Shown here: in pieces, positions 32,055 to 40,813 of the stretch
How the letters are laid out: every line of letters begins with the position of its first letter
Numbering within the stretch: position 1 is the stretch's first letter
Assembly: GCF_020447315.1 (NCBI RefSeq)
Contig: NZ_JAJADQ010000001.1
Coordinates: 496,001 to 560,000, forward strand
Length of the DNA: 64,000 nucleotides
Direction: 5' to 3'
Source: Hymenobacter nitidus
Lineage (GTDB): Bacteria; Bacteroidota; Bacteroidia; Cytophagales; Hymenobacteraceae
The notes under the pieces: generated by a model
The model's input: only the letters and a program-made list of their open reading frames with translations
What the model was told of the DNA's origin: nothing
Database searches by the model: none
Program-made: the position numbers and the translations under genes

Positions 32055-33557
32055 ATGAAAACACGCTACTCTTTACTGCTGGCGCTAAGCGTCGCGACTA
32101 CTGCCGCGGCCCAAACCACGCCCGGCGGGGTCCGGATCGGCACGGCCGGCACGCCCCACGACAAAGCCATTCTCGACCTGGATGCCTCGGGCAAGGGCCT
32201 GCTCATTCCGCGCATGGACTCCGTCACCCGCGTGGGCATCAGCACCCCGCCCGACGGGCTGATGGTGTTCCAGACCAACGGCCGCGCCGGTTTCTGGTAC
32301 GCCATGAGCGGCAGCTGGCTCTTTATTCCCGACAAAACCCGCAGTGGCGCCGCCGACAACCTGGGCAACCACGTCGCCACCCAAACCCTGGACCTGAACA
32401 ACAAGCGCCTGCAAGGCATTGCCACCGCAGCCCTCGGCGACTCCATAGCCCAGGTGGAAGTTCGCTCCCTAGTGCCCAGCAAGAGTGTGGCCCTGATGAC
32501 GCGCAGCCTCTACGGCCGCAACTACACCCGCACGATGCTCTCGGGCTACGGCACGGGCCCCTACAATTTGGATATCGACTACGCCGTGTGGGGCCACGCC
32601 TACCGCTCCGAGGGCTGGGGCGGCATCTTTACGGCGGGCCGGCCGGGCCAGCCCCTGCGTTGGGTGGGCCTGGCCGGCCACCCCGGCTACGTCAATGCCA
32701 ACGCGGCCATCCGCATCGTCGACGGCACGCAGGCCGCGGGCCGGGTCCTCACCTCCGACGGGGTGGGCAACGGCAAGTGGCAGCCCATCACGGCCGCCGG
32801 GGGCAACTTCAACCTGGGGCCCTACAAACTGACGGCCGACGGGGGCGAGGTGGAAATCGGTGACCTGGCCACCCCCAGCCTGCTGCTGCACTCCAACACC
32901 AATGACAACGCCAACGGGGCCGTGCTGCGCTTCCGCGAAAACGACCTGAACTACGGCTGGAACCTGCGCCACAACACCGGCGGCAGCGAAGGCGGCATAA
33001 CCGCCGACCGCCTCGTGCTCGACCGTCTGCAGGGCGGCGGGCCGGTGGCCGTGATGAGTTGGGACCAGGCCACGGGCAACGTGGGCGTGGGCACTACCAA
33101 CCCGGGCTATAAGCTCGACGTGGCCGGCGTGATTCGCGGCAACAACGTATCAGCTTCCGATGTGCGCTTCAAGCAGAACATCCGGCCGCTGGGCGGAGCC
33201 CTGGCCACCGTACTGGCCCTGCGTGGAGTACGCTACCAGTGGAATGCGCTGGGCGTGCAGCACGGCGGCACCGCCGGAGCCGAGCAGGTAGGCGTGCTGG
33301 CCCAGGAAATCGAGAAAGTGTACCCCGAGCTGGTCAGTACCGATGCCCAGGGCTACAAGGCCGTGAACTACGCCCAGCTGACGCCCGTGCTGCTGGAGGC
33401 CCTCAAGGAGCTGCACGCCCAGCTCAGCACCCAGACCCAGCGCGCCGAGCAGGCCCGGGCCGCCCAGCAAGCCGACCACGCCGCCCTGCAAAGCCTGCAG
33501 CAGCAGCTCCACCAGCTTCAGCAAGCCTTGGCTCCTACTGCTAAAGCCCAGCGCTAG
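32055..33557 (+). CDS. Secreted tail-fibre-like protein with peptidase S74 (intramolecular chaperone) domain
   Basis: A 500-residue secreted protein with a signal peptide (LLLALSVATTAAAQ). The middle is a repeat-poor beta-helical region starting GGVRIGTAGTPHDKAILDLD, common in Bacteroidota surface proteins. The C-terminal S74 domain begins SASDVRFKQNIRPLGGALATVLALRGVRYQWN, with GVLAQEIEKVYPELVSTD and YAQLTPVLLEALKEL following. In phage tail spikes this domain trimerises the fibre and then cleaves itself off. A Gln/Ala-rich coiled coil (about 455-495) ends the protein. It is a chromosomal surface protein rather than evidence of a prophage; no other phage gene is nearby. Confidence 0.85.
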   Translation: MKTRYSLLLALSVATTAAAQTTPGGVRIGTAGTPHDKAILDLDASGKGLLIPRMDSVTRVGISTPPDGLMVFQTNGRAGFWYAMSGSWLFIPDKTRSGAADNLGNHVATQTLDLNNKRLQGIATAALGDSIAQVEVRSLVPSKSVALMTRSLYGRNYTRTMLSGYGTGPYNLDIDYAVWGHAYRSEGWGGIFTAGRPGQPLRWVGLAGHPGYVNANAAIRIVDGTQAAGRVLTSDGVGNGKWQPITAAGGNFNLGPYKLTADGGEVEIGDLATPSLLLHSNTNDNANGAVLRFRENDLNYGWNLRHNTGGSEGGITADRLVLDRLQGGGPVAVMSWDQATGNVGVGTTNPGYKLDVAGVIRGNNVSASDVRFKQNIRPLGGALATVLALRGVRYQWNALGVQHGGTAGAEQVGVLAQEIEKVYPELVSTDAQGYKAVNYAQLTPVLLEALKELHAQLSTQTQRAEQARAAQQADHAALQSLQQQLHQLQQALAPTAKAQR

Positions 33558-33606
33558 GTCAGTAGCTACGGTGGCCACCGGGCGTTGGCACCGGAAATGC
33601 TAGCAC

Positions 33607-33636
33607 AAAAAAAAGCCCCGATTCGGGGCTTTTTTG
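33607..33636. terminator. Bidirectional terminator
   Basis: AAAAAAGCCCCG / CGGGGCTTTTTT with a 3-nt loop, between the convergent S74 and CE15 genes. Confidence 0.85.
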
Positions 33637-33654
33637 GTTTAGCTCGGAGGCGTG

Positions 33655-36048
33655 CTATTGAATCACGACTCGTTGGGCCCGGGTATCGTCGCCGTGGAAG
33701 CGCACGATGTAGACGCCCGGTTTGAGCTTGTCACTGGCAATGCTGAGCGTGGTTTGCTTGCCCACCGGCACCCGTGCCATCACCCGGCCGGTCACGTCCA
33801 CTACGTCAATGGTTTTTACGTGGAGCGGGTTGGCGCCCAGCCGGATGTTGATTTTGCTGGTGGCCGGGTTGGGATACACATCGATGCCGCTGTCGGCCAC
33901 GCTGGTGGCGTTGGCCGTAACGGCGCAGGTAGGGGCCGTGCCGCCCAAGCCACTGATGGAGGCCATGGAGGTAGCCAGCACCAGCTTATCGAGCTTGGCC
34001 CCGCCGCCGGCGTTGTAGGCGATGGTCAGCGTGTGCGGGCCGACCGGCAGTACGGCATCCCGCAGCTTGGTCCAGCCCCAGCCGCTGGTGGTATTCACTT
34101 CCTTCACGCTGGCATCGTCGATGTAATACGTGTTGGCGACCTGGCCCATGTCAAACAGAAAGGTGGTGGAGGCTACCCCGGCCGTGATGGTCCAGGAAAC
34201 CTGCTGCCACGCCGTGCCGATGGTTTGGTCGGCCTGGTACTGGGCGCCCGAAGGCCCGGTGGAAAGGCGAATGGAACCACCGGGGGCCGCGGCCCGCACC
34301 CAGTACGAAATGGTGTACTGCTTGCCGACGGTGGTAGGGAAGGCCGCGCTGGTAACCTGCACGCGCCACTGGTTGCCGGGCTGGGCAGTGGGGTTCACCA
34401 CCTTCATCGAGCCGGTTCCGGTGTGGGCCTCGGCGGCCACCGTGTTGGCGGTAATGGTAGCGCCGGTCGTGTTCAGGGTAGTCCAGCCGGTCAGGCCGCT
34501 TTCGAAGCCGCCATTGCCGACCAGCTGGCTGCTTACCGCCTGGAACGGTCCCTCGTCGATTTTCAGCCAGTAGCCATACTCCTCCCCGGTGGGCACGCTC
34601 TGCCGGGCCACGATATTATAGGTGGCGGCGCTGTCGATGGTGAAGGGCATCACCACGGCGGCAGTAGCACCCGTGGGGGCGGTGGTGGGGCTGCTCAAAC
34701 CCGATTTCACCCGCACATAGCGGCCATTCGAGGCTTCCGCGTCGGCTACGATGTCCCAGTTGGAGCCTACGGTGGCGCATTCGGTTTCCATCCAGATGCG
34801 CTTGCCCAGTGGCTCGGCGGGCAGAATGGGCGTGTTGGTGCCCCACCAGCGGTACCAGCGCTGGTAGTCCAGAGCCGGGTAAGGGTGGGTGGTAATGTTG
34901 GTATTGACGGTGGTATTGCCGAGCAGAAACTTGTCGACAAACGCGGCTACGGCCGGCTGCTGGGAGGCGGGAATGGCGCAGTGGCCGTGGCCCCCGTCGA
35001 TATAGAAGCCGAACCGGTCGCCTATGCCAAACGCCTTCCACACCTCGTGCGCGGCCCGGGCCGATACGTAGGCCGACGGGTTGGCCAGCCACTCGAAGTC
35101 GGTGTTGGCCGTCACCAGCAGAGCGCGGGGCGCAATCATGGCCATCAGCTCGTGGTGGTCGTGGGGCAGCTTGGCCACGTTGGCATTCTCAAACTGCTTC
35201 ATGTCGTCCTTGAACCAGCGGTAATCCGTGGCACCCAGCTTTTCTACCGCGCCCAGGGTTTCGGACACGCGCCAGGCCGGGGCCCCGCCCCCACCCGATT
35301 CCTGGGCGATGGTCAGGGCAATGCGCTCATCAAACGCGCCGGAGAAAAGAGCCATCTTGCCGGCGTAGGAGCACCCGGTTACGCCCAGGTGGCTCATGTC
35401 GATGGGCAGGCTTGCCTGCACCAGCGCCAGGCCATCGATGAGGCGGCTCACGCCCCAGGCCCAGGCGCTGTACTGGCCCGCGTTGTCGAGGTTCTGGTCG
35501 GGGTAGAGGCGGTAGTAGGGGTCGGTAATCAGGGGGTTGCCGTACGTCGTCACCTGGTTGTGGCTGAAGGTGATGCGGGCAATGTTGCGGCTGGTGAAAA
35601 TATCGGCCGGCACGCTGCCGTTGGCGCTGTTCATACCGATGATGGCCGGGAACGGGCCGCTGCCCGTGGGCAGCGAAACCTGCGAGGTGAGCGTGAGCGT
35701 CTGGCCGTTCACCGTCACGTTCACCGTGAGGACGCCCGCCGCGTAGCTGGCCGTAATGTTCTGGGGCTTGGCGGGCTTGGTCCCGATTTCATACCGCTCC
35801 ACCTCGGCCCTGATTTCGTTGCGGCGGCACTCCCAGTCGCTGAAGCTGGTGGAGCGCCCGCGCCCATCCGACCACATAAAGGGGTCGGGGAGCGGCTCGA
35901 CGACGGGCAGCTGGGCGAAAGTGGGCAAAGCCGGAGCCGCGCAGCTGGCCCCGGTGTTTTCGGACGAGTACACCAGCGGAATCTGCGCAAACAGGCCCAG
36001 ACTGAGGCCGTTCAGCAGGAGCGTTAGCAGGGTAGTTCTTGTTTTCAT
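33655..36048 (-). CDS. Glucuronoyl esterase (CE15) with CBM and T9SS sorting domain
   Basis: A 797-residue secreted esterase predicted to cut ester bonds between lignin and glucuronoxylan. Signal peptide MKTRTTLLTLLLNGLSLGLF. The catalytic region (about 40-380) has the nucleophile motif VTGCSYAGKMALF (Ser227), the acidic residue in ALTIAQESGGGG (Glu250) and the catalytic His in DGGHGHCAIP (354-356). From about 490 to 640 a CBM4/9-like jelly roll is seen (NGGFESGLTGWTTLNTTGA, ISYWVRAAAPGG). The C-terminus is a type A T9SS domain (IDVYPNPATSKINIRL, LKPGVYIVRFHGDD). The start at 36048 is chosen for the signal peptide; the frame is open to 36219. Upstream DNA holds two AAACGTTT dyads. Confidence 0.92.
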   Translation of the reverse strand: MKTRTTLLTLLLNGLSLGLFAQIPLVYSSENTGASCAAPALPTFAQLPVVEPLPDPFMWSDGRGRSTSFSDWECRRNEIRAEVERYEIGTKPAKPQNITASYAAGVLTVNVTVNGQTLTLTSQVSLPTGSGPFPAIIGMNSANGSVPADIFTSRNIARITFSHNQVTTYGNPLITDPYYRLYPDQNLDNAGQYSAWAWGVSRLIDGLALVQASLPIDMSHLGVTGCSYAGKMALFSGAFDERIALTIAQESGGGGAPAWRVSETLGAVEKLGATDYRWFKDDMKQFENANVAKLPHDHHELMAMIAPRALLVTANTDFEWLANPSAYVSARAAHEVWKAFGIGDRFGFYIDGGHGHCAIPASQQPAVAAFVDKFLLGNTTVNTNITTHPYPALDYQRWYRWWGTNTPILPAEPLGKRIWMETECATVGSNWDIVADAEASNGRYVRVKSGLSSPTTAPTGATAAVVMPFTIDSAATYNIVARQSVPTGEEYGYWLKIDEGPFQAVSSQLVGNGGFESGLTGWTTLNTTGATITANTVAAEAHTGTGSMKVVNPTAQPGNQWRVQVTSAAFPTTVGKQYTISYWVRAAAPGGSIRLSTGPSGAQYQADQTIGTAWQQVSWTITAGVASTTFLFDMGQVANTYYIDDASVKEVNTTSGWGWTKLRDAVLPVGPHTLTIAYNAGGGAKLDKLVLATSMASISGLGGTAPTCAVTANATSVADSGIDVYPNPATSKINIRLGANPLHVKTIDVVDVTGRVMARVPVGKQTTLSIASDKLKPGVYIVRFHGDDTRAQRVVIQ

Positions 36049-36489
36049 TGGGGAATTGAAAGGGTATAGTGAAACGGAACAGTAGAACCGGGTGAAAAAG
36101 CGGGCTGACGCGGCTAGGGCAGGGCTTTCTGCGGACGGCAACCGGATGCAATTGTCCGCAAACGTTTTCGGGTGATTATACTCCCGGACGGCCCACGGCG
36201 CCAGCCACGCGCTGCCCACCCCAGATATGCTTTAGCACGCTGGGAAGGCCATTTATGTCGGAAGATAGGAAGGGCCCTGAGCGGATTTACCGGTTTTGAC
36301 AGACCGCGGAAAATGAAAGTACCGGAATCGTTTGTGGAAACGTTTGGATACCATCCGCCCCCGAAACTTTCTTTTATCTGCTTAGCAGCCACCCGGCTTA
36401 CTACCGGCAGCAACACCCATGCCCACACGAAAACGCCCCACCCAATGGCCGGGGCGCTACGCACTCAATACTACATTGCATGACCCTCT
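36049..36489. promoter_or_regulatory. Regulatory gap upstream of CE15 with two AAACGTTT dyads
   Basis: About 440 bases with no gene. The 8-bp palindrome AAACGTTT occurs at 36160-36167 (in GCAAACGTTTTCGG) and again at 36338-36345 (in TGGAAACGTTTGGA). Both resemble LacI/CcpA-family operators, which would suit carbon-source control of the esterase. No TAnnTTTG element for the esterase was found, so the promoter is unassigned. Confidence 0.4.
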
Positions 36490-37581
36490 CTACTGACCGG
36501 CTTTTTGCTGCTTGTGCTGGCGGTTTTCAGCTTTGATGCGCTGCCGGACACCATCATCTACGCCTCGGCCCGTGGGCAGCGGCTGCTGCACGGAGCCAGA
36601 GGTTGGCGGGGCCGGCGGCGCGGTTTTGATCTGGTAGCGGTGGGCTATGTTGGCCGATAGCCGCTCGGTGGAATGGGGCAGCACGTTGTGGGAAAAGAAA
36701 GAGCCGCGGGCTTTCCAGCCTACCGGTAGCTCCTGCCGGGGCCGCACCGAGGAGCGCACCATGGCATTTACCACCTTGCTGGGCGGGTCCATGGCGGCCA
36801 TGCGGGGAGTGCCGCCGCTGTAGTTGGCCGCATGGCCCCAAAAGGGCGTATCCACGGCCCAGGGCTCGATGGTGACCACCTGAATGTTTTTGTAGCCGCT
36901 CAGGCGAAGCTCATTGTTCAGGGCCTGATCCATGTTGCGGATGGCGGCCTTGGTGCCCGCGTACACGGCGTGGTAAGCCAGGGGCACTTCGCTTTCCACC
37001 GAGCCCAAATTTATGAGCGTGCCGCTTTTCTGGGCCTGGAAGATCTTAAGGGCCACCTGACTGCCGTACACGACGCCCTTGTAGTTGACGTCAATCAGGC
37101 GGGAGTAGTCGGCCAGCGGAATTTCCCAGAACCGGCCGATACCCCCTACGCCCGCGTCGTTTACCCACACATCCACGCGGCCGTACTGCTTCAGGGCGGC
37201 ATCGGCCAGGCGCTGCACCTGGTCGGGCTGGCTGATATCGGTGGTGACGACCAGGGCATTGCCCCCGGCCGCCCTGACTTTGGTGGCTACTTCTTCCAGC
37301 ACTTCCGTGCGGCGGGCCGCCAGCACCACGTTGGCCTTCATGGTGCCCAGCTGCTCGGCCATGCCGCGCCCAAAGCCGCTGGAGGCCCCGATGATGACGT
37401 AGGTTTTGCCCTGCACCTGCTGCTGAATGGCGCGGCCGGGTTTCGCCGTAGCACAGCCCCCGAGGCCAAACCCAAGCAGCAGCCAGGCCAGCCAGGCAAA
37501 GCAGGAAGTACGGCGCCGGCCGCTCCGATAAAACACGCCGGTAGTAGTGCCGGGTTGGGCATAAAGTAGGGTAGCACGCAT
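36490..37581 (-). CDS. Short-chain dehydrogenase/reductase carrying a lipoprotein signal
   Basis: A 363-residue SDR oxidoreductase. The Rossmann motif is VIIGASSGFGRGMAEQL, followed by the cofactor-selecting region VLAARR (Arg suggests NADP), the NDAG-type motif WVNDAGVGGIG, and the catalytic Ser and Tyr-x-x-x-Lys in INLGSVESE and YAGTKAAIRN. Unusually, the first about 45 residues form a secretion signal with a lipobox (LGFGLGGCATA, Cys43), so the enzyme appears lipid-anchored outside the cytoplasm, where NADP is scarce. A long Pro-rich and basic tail (about 320-363) is also atypical. If translation starts later the protein would be cytosolic, but no good internal start is seen before the Rossmann fold. 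Confidence 0.82.
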   Translation of the reverse strand: MRATLLYAQPGTTTGVFYRSGRRRTSCFAWLAWLLLGFGLGGCATAKPGRAIQQQVQGKTYVIIGASSGFGRGMAEQLGTMKANVVLAARRTEVLEEVATKVRAAGGNALVVTTDISQPDQVQRLADAALKQYGRVDVWVNDAGVGGIGRFWEIPLADYSRLIDVNYKGVVYGSQVALKIFQAQKSGTLINLGSVESEVPLAYHAVYAGTKAAIRNMDQALNNELRLSGYKNIQVVTIEPWAVDTPFWGHAANYSGGTPRMAAMDPPSKVVNAMVRSSVRPRQELPVGWKARGSFFSHNVLPHSTERLSANIAHRYQIKTAPPAPPTSGSVQQPLPTGRGVDDGVRQRIKAENRQHKQQKAGQ

Positions 37582-37805
37582 AAGGCAAGGATTAGAAGCC
37601 GGTAGTCCTGACCATACGGCCCCACCAATGCCCGGGATATAGCCCAGCTTGCTCTATTCGGCCTTTTTGCGGGTTAGCCCAGCCGGAAAAATATACCGAC
37701 GACCAGGGCGGCTCGGTGGCTTCGCCCCACCTGAGTGGCCGCCCGCTCGCCCTTACCGCTTATCTTCGGAATGCTTGCCGTGTACCACTTTTCGCCCCTG
37801 CTCCG

Positions 37806-38354
37806 ATGTTCAAGGCCCTGCATTCCGACGACATTACCCTGCACCTGATAGACGAGGACAACCTGCCGGAAATCTTCGCGCTGTTTCAGGGTTTCCCCGA
37901 CTCCCGGGCTATGCTGGAGGAGCTGTTTCGCAACTACCGGCCCCGCTATGAGCAGGGCCAGCGGACCAATTTTGGCTTTTACTCCCGGCTGGGAACCGAG
38001 CTGGCCGGCCTGGCTCTGCTTACCGTCGACAGCTGGGAAGAGCGGGCCGGCTCTACCGGGGCCGATATATTCCAGCATATGCGCGGCCGCGGCATTACGC
38101 CGCGCAGCAAGCCCCACCTGTTCTACCTGGCCTTCGAGCTGCTGGGCCTGAACCGCGTCGCCACTGGCTGTCGCGTGAGTAACCTGTCGTCGAAACGCTC
38201 GATTGAGAAGACTCCGGGCTTTGAGTTGGAGGGCGTCATGCGCGAATCGGGTTTGAACGACGCGGGTGAGTTTGAGGATGAGTACCTCTACGCCATCCTG
38301 CGGCGCGACTGGCTGAGGCTGTATGACAAAGCGCGGGTAACGGTACTCTATTAG
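37806..38354 (+). CDS. GNAT family N-acetyltransferase (RimJ/RimL-like)
   Basis: A 182-residue acetyltransferase-like protein. The pattern begins TLHLIDEDNLPEIFALFQGF, with an acceptor-site core TNFGFYSRLGTELAGLALL, then RGRGITPRSKPHLFYLAFELLGLNRVATGCRVSNLSSKRSIEKTPGFELEG in consecutive segments, the pattern of RimJ/L-type enzymes. The usual Q/RxxGxG/A loop is replaced by RGRGITPRSK. Start is the ATG at 37806; upstream in-frame codons look non-coding. Substrate unknown. Confidence 0.75.
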   Translation: MFKALHSDDITLHLIDEDNLPEIFALFQGFPDSRAMLEELFRNYRPRYEQGQRTNFGFYSRLGTELAGLALLTVDSWEERAGSTGADIFQHMRGRGITPRSKPHLFYLAFELLGLNRVATGCRVSNLSSKRSIEKTPGFELEGVMRESGLNDAGEFEDEYLYAILRRDWLRLYDKARVTVLY

Positions 38355-38464
38355 CCGGTTATTGGCCCGTAACCCGTGGGCTTTTCGTCAGCCGGGCCGG
38401 GCGGCGCATACGTTGGCCTTACCTTGCCGCGTTTATCACCCATATTCCCCCCTATCCTACCCCA

Positions 38465-38899
38465 ATGTCCCCTCTTCCTATTCGCCGGCTGGCGCTTGTC
38501 CCACTGGGTTTTCTGCTGCTCGGTGCCTGTAAAAAAGAAAAGATTGATAAGAAGCCGGCCGACCTGCGCGGCACTTGGCAGCTCGATAAGCAGACCATAA
38601 AAACCACCGACGCCCAGGGCAGTTCGCAGGAACTTACGGAGGTACTGACCGGATATCGCAACCACCTCGAAATAACAGATACCGCCTGGGCTTTCACGAA
38701 TACTACCGGGTTTCGGGAGCCCTACAGCTATACCCGCCCCACCGACAGCACCGTCATTACGCGCCACAACGCGGGCGGTCAAGTGGTGTATAGGCCCTAC
38801 TCCCTTATCGAGCTGCGGGAACATAGCCTCACCACGCGCCTCTCCTACGAGGTGGGCGCCGGGGGCCGTACCACGATAAAAAGCACCTATTCGCGCTAA
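38465..38899 (+). CDS. Small lipocalin-like lipoprotein
   Basis: A 144-residue lipoprotein with lipobox LLLGACKKEK. Directly after it comes DLRGTWQLDKQTI, the GxW start typical of lipocalin-like domains, followed by alternating strands (HLEITDTAWAFTN, STVITRHNAGG, SLTTRLSYEVG). Likely binds a small hydrophobic ligand or is structural. No operon partner. Confidence 0.65.
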   Translation: MSPLPIRRLALVPLGFLLLGACKKEKIDKKPADLRGTWQLDKQTIKTTDAQGSSQELTEVLTGYRNHLEITDTAWAFTNTTGFREPYSYTRPTDSTVITRHNAGGQVVYRPYSLIELREHSLTTRLSYEVGAGGRTTIKSTYSR

Positions 38900-38924
38900 G
38901 CATTCCGCGTGTAGCTGAGGCCAG

Positions 38925-38977
38925 CAGCACTAAAAAAAGCCCCGCCAAGTAACTGGCGGGGCTTTTTTTTAGTGCTG
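38925..38977. terminator. Long bidirectional terminator
   Basis: CAGCACT, an A-run and GCCCCGCCA pair with TGGCGGGGC, a T-run and AGTGCTG, giving a stem of over 20 bp around a 6-nt loop. It separates convergent genes. Confidence 0.85.
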
Positions 38978-39061
38978 GCAGAGCGTTTCGTATACCCGAA
39001 GCATCTTCGGAATGCCTTCGGCGACCTTGGCAAACCCGGGTCGCTGCCGGTTGGGCTTAGC

Positions 39062-40693
39062 TTACTTCAGCGCTTTGGCGTCGTGCACCACTTTGCCGCC
39101 CAGAATGGTCAGTACGCTGGTGGTTTTGGGCAGCTCCGGCGGGGGCAGCGCGAAAATATCCTGCGACAGCACGGCCACGTCGGCCAGCTTGCCGGCGGTG
39201 ATGGAGCCCTTGTCTTTTTCCGCAAACTCGGCGAAGGCCGAACCGGCCGTGTAGGCCTGTACGGCCTGCTGCCGGGTAATGGCCTCGGCGGGGTTAGAGG
39301 GCGTGATGCTGGCCAGCATAATATTCAGAAACGGATTCAGCGGCCCGTCCGAGCCCAGGGCCAGGGGCACGCCTGCCGTCAGCAGGGAGCGGAGCGGCTG
39401 CATGCTCGTTTTCCAGCGCCGGTGAAACAGCTCGGGCTCGGTGAAGTGCGTAGGGTTCTGCACCACGACCACGCCCAGCTTTTTGGCCCGCGGCAGCAGG
39501 TCATCTACTACCCCGTCGCCGTGCTCGATGCGTACGCGCTGCTGCGGCCAGCTCACCTTCGGGCCGTAGCTCTCCAGCGTGGTCAGCACCTGCTCGGCCG
39601 CCCGGTCGCCGGCGCAGTGAAACAGCAGGGGCTGCTTCCAGCTCAGGCCTTCCTGCACGATTTTGGCCACTTCGGCCGCACTGAAGTTGAGCTGCCCACG
39701 CCAGCCGGGTTGGTCGAGGTAGTCGTAGCGCAGGGCCGCGCCCCGCTCGTAGGGCGTGGCATCGAGCACCCATTTCAGCCCGCTTACCCGCACTTTCGGG
39801 CCGTACGCCGGCAGCTTGCTCAGCTGGCGCTGCTCCGTGGTTTGCCGCCCCTGAGCGGTGGTAGTGGCAAAGGGCCGGGCATGAATCCGCAGCGGCAGGT
39901 TGGCTTGCTGCGCCAGCCGGGCAAAGCGCGCAATGGGCATGGAAGTAAACAGCTGCACGGTGGTAATGCCAAAGCCCGCCGCCTGGGCCGCCAGCGCCCG
40001 CAGCTCCCGAATAACGGCCGAATCGGGCACCTGGGCCAGCAGCATAGGGTCGGGGCCCCACTCGGCGTACTCGCGCAGCCGGCCGTTGATCTGGCGGGAG
40101 CCCCGCACCCGCTCGAAGGTGCCGCCCAGCGGGTCGGGCTCTTCGTTGCCAATCTTGAGCAAGGGCATGGCCGCGCTGTTGATGATGCGCAGATGCCCGT
40201 AGTAAGCACTCAGCATAACCGGGTGAGTGGAGACCAGTGCATCCAGCGCGGCGCGGTTCACCGTGGTATCGAGCACTACGGTAGCGCCCACACTGCCAAA
40301 AATCCAGGTGCCGGGCGGGGCTTTGCGGGCGGCTTCCTGCAGTGCCTGCCGGGTTTCGGCCCAGGTGGGCTCCATCGTCTTGAAAGCCAGCTGCGTGCCG
40401 GTGGGCCAGGGGGCAAAATGGTTGTGGGCTTCGTTGAAGCCGGGCGTGACGACGCGGCCCTGCACGTCGATGCGGCGCGTGCCGGGCCCCGCCAGCCGGG
40501 CTATTTCCGCCGTAGTGCCCACCGCTACGATTCGCTCCCCCCAAATAGCCAGGGCCTGGGCCGTGGGGCGCGCCGCGTCGGCCGTAAACACCTGCCCGTT
40601 GAGCAGCACGATATCCGGCGCCTGCCCGCTTTGCGCCCTGGCCCCGAGTGCCAGCCCCACCAGTATTCCGACACCCAGCAGCACTTGTTTCAT
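39062..40693 (-). CDS. Secreted YtcJ-like amidohydrolase
   Basis: A 543-residue metal-dependent amidohydrolase with signal peptide (MKQVLLGVGILVGLALGARAQ). Metal-ligand motifs are in the YtcJ pattern: TPGFNEAHNHFAPW (HxH), a conserved Lys region is replaced by GLKWVLDATPYERG, FHCAGDRAAEQVL supplies a further His, and LALGSDGPLNPFLN the final Asp. The opening PDIVLLNGQVFTADAARPTAQALAI is the usual beta-sandwich of this family. Substrate unknown. Same strand as the ABC ATPase 120 bases upstream; operon possible. Confidence 0.88.
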   Translation of the reverse strand: MKQVLLGVGILVGLALGARAQSGQAPDIVLLNGQVFTADAARPTAQALAIWGERIVAVGTTAEIARLAGPGTRRIDVQGRVVTPGFNEAHNHFAPWPTGTQLAFKTMEPTWAETRQALQEAARKAPPGTWIFGSVGATVVLDTTVNRAALDALVSTHPVMLSAYYGHLRIINSAAMPLLKIGNEEPDPLGGTFERVRGSRQINGRLREYAEWGPDPMLLAQVPDSAVIRELRALAAQAAGFGITTVQLFTSMPIARFARLAQQANLPLRIHARPFATTTAQGRQTTEQRQLSKLPAYGPKVRVSGLKWVLDATPYERGAALRYDYLDQPGWRGQLNFSAAEVAKIVQEGLSWKQPLLFHCAGDRAAEQVLTTLESYGPKVSWPQQRVRIEHGDGVVDDLLPRAKKLGVVVVQNPTHFTEPELFHRRWKTSMQPLRSLLTAGVPLALGSDGPLNPFLNIMLASITPSNPAEAITRQQAVQAYTAGSAFAEFAEKDKGSITAGKLADVAVLSQDIFALPPPELPKTTSVLTILGGKVVHDAKALK

Positions 40694-40813
40694 CCAGGGG
40701 GCTCCTCCAACGGCCCGGCGCGAAGCTGCGGCGTTGCGGCTTCCGGGAAGGAAGATAATATTTTAACAGTCAGATATTCCAAGCCCGAGGCCGCAGGACC
40801 GTTCCGATGCTCC

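Noticed and set aside
32055..33557. Prophage tail-fibre gene
   Set aside because: The S74 domain is also common in chromosomal secreted Bacteroidota proteins; the protein has a signal peptide and no phage genes are nearby.
33652..36027. A 791-codon open frame on the plus strand
   Set aside because: Antisense to the CE15 esterase gene, whose motifs, signal peptide and T9SS domain are unmistakable. High-GC codon usage keeps the opposite frame open; its product is Gly/His/Val-rich without motifs.
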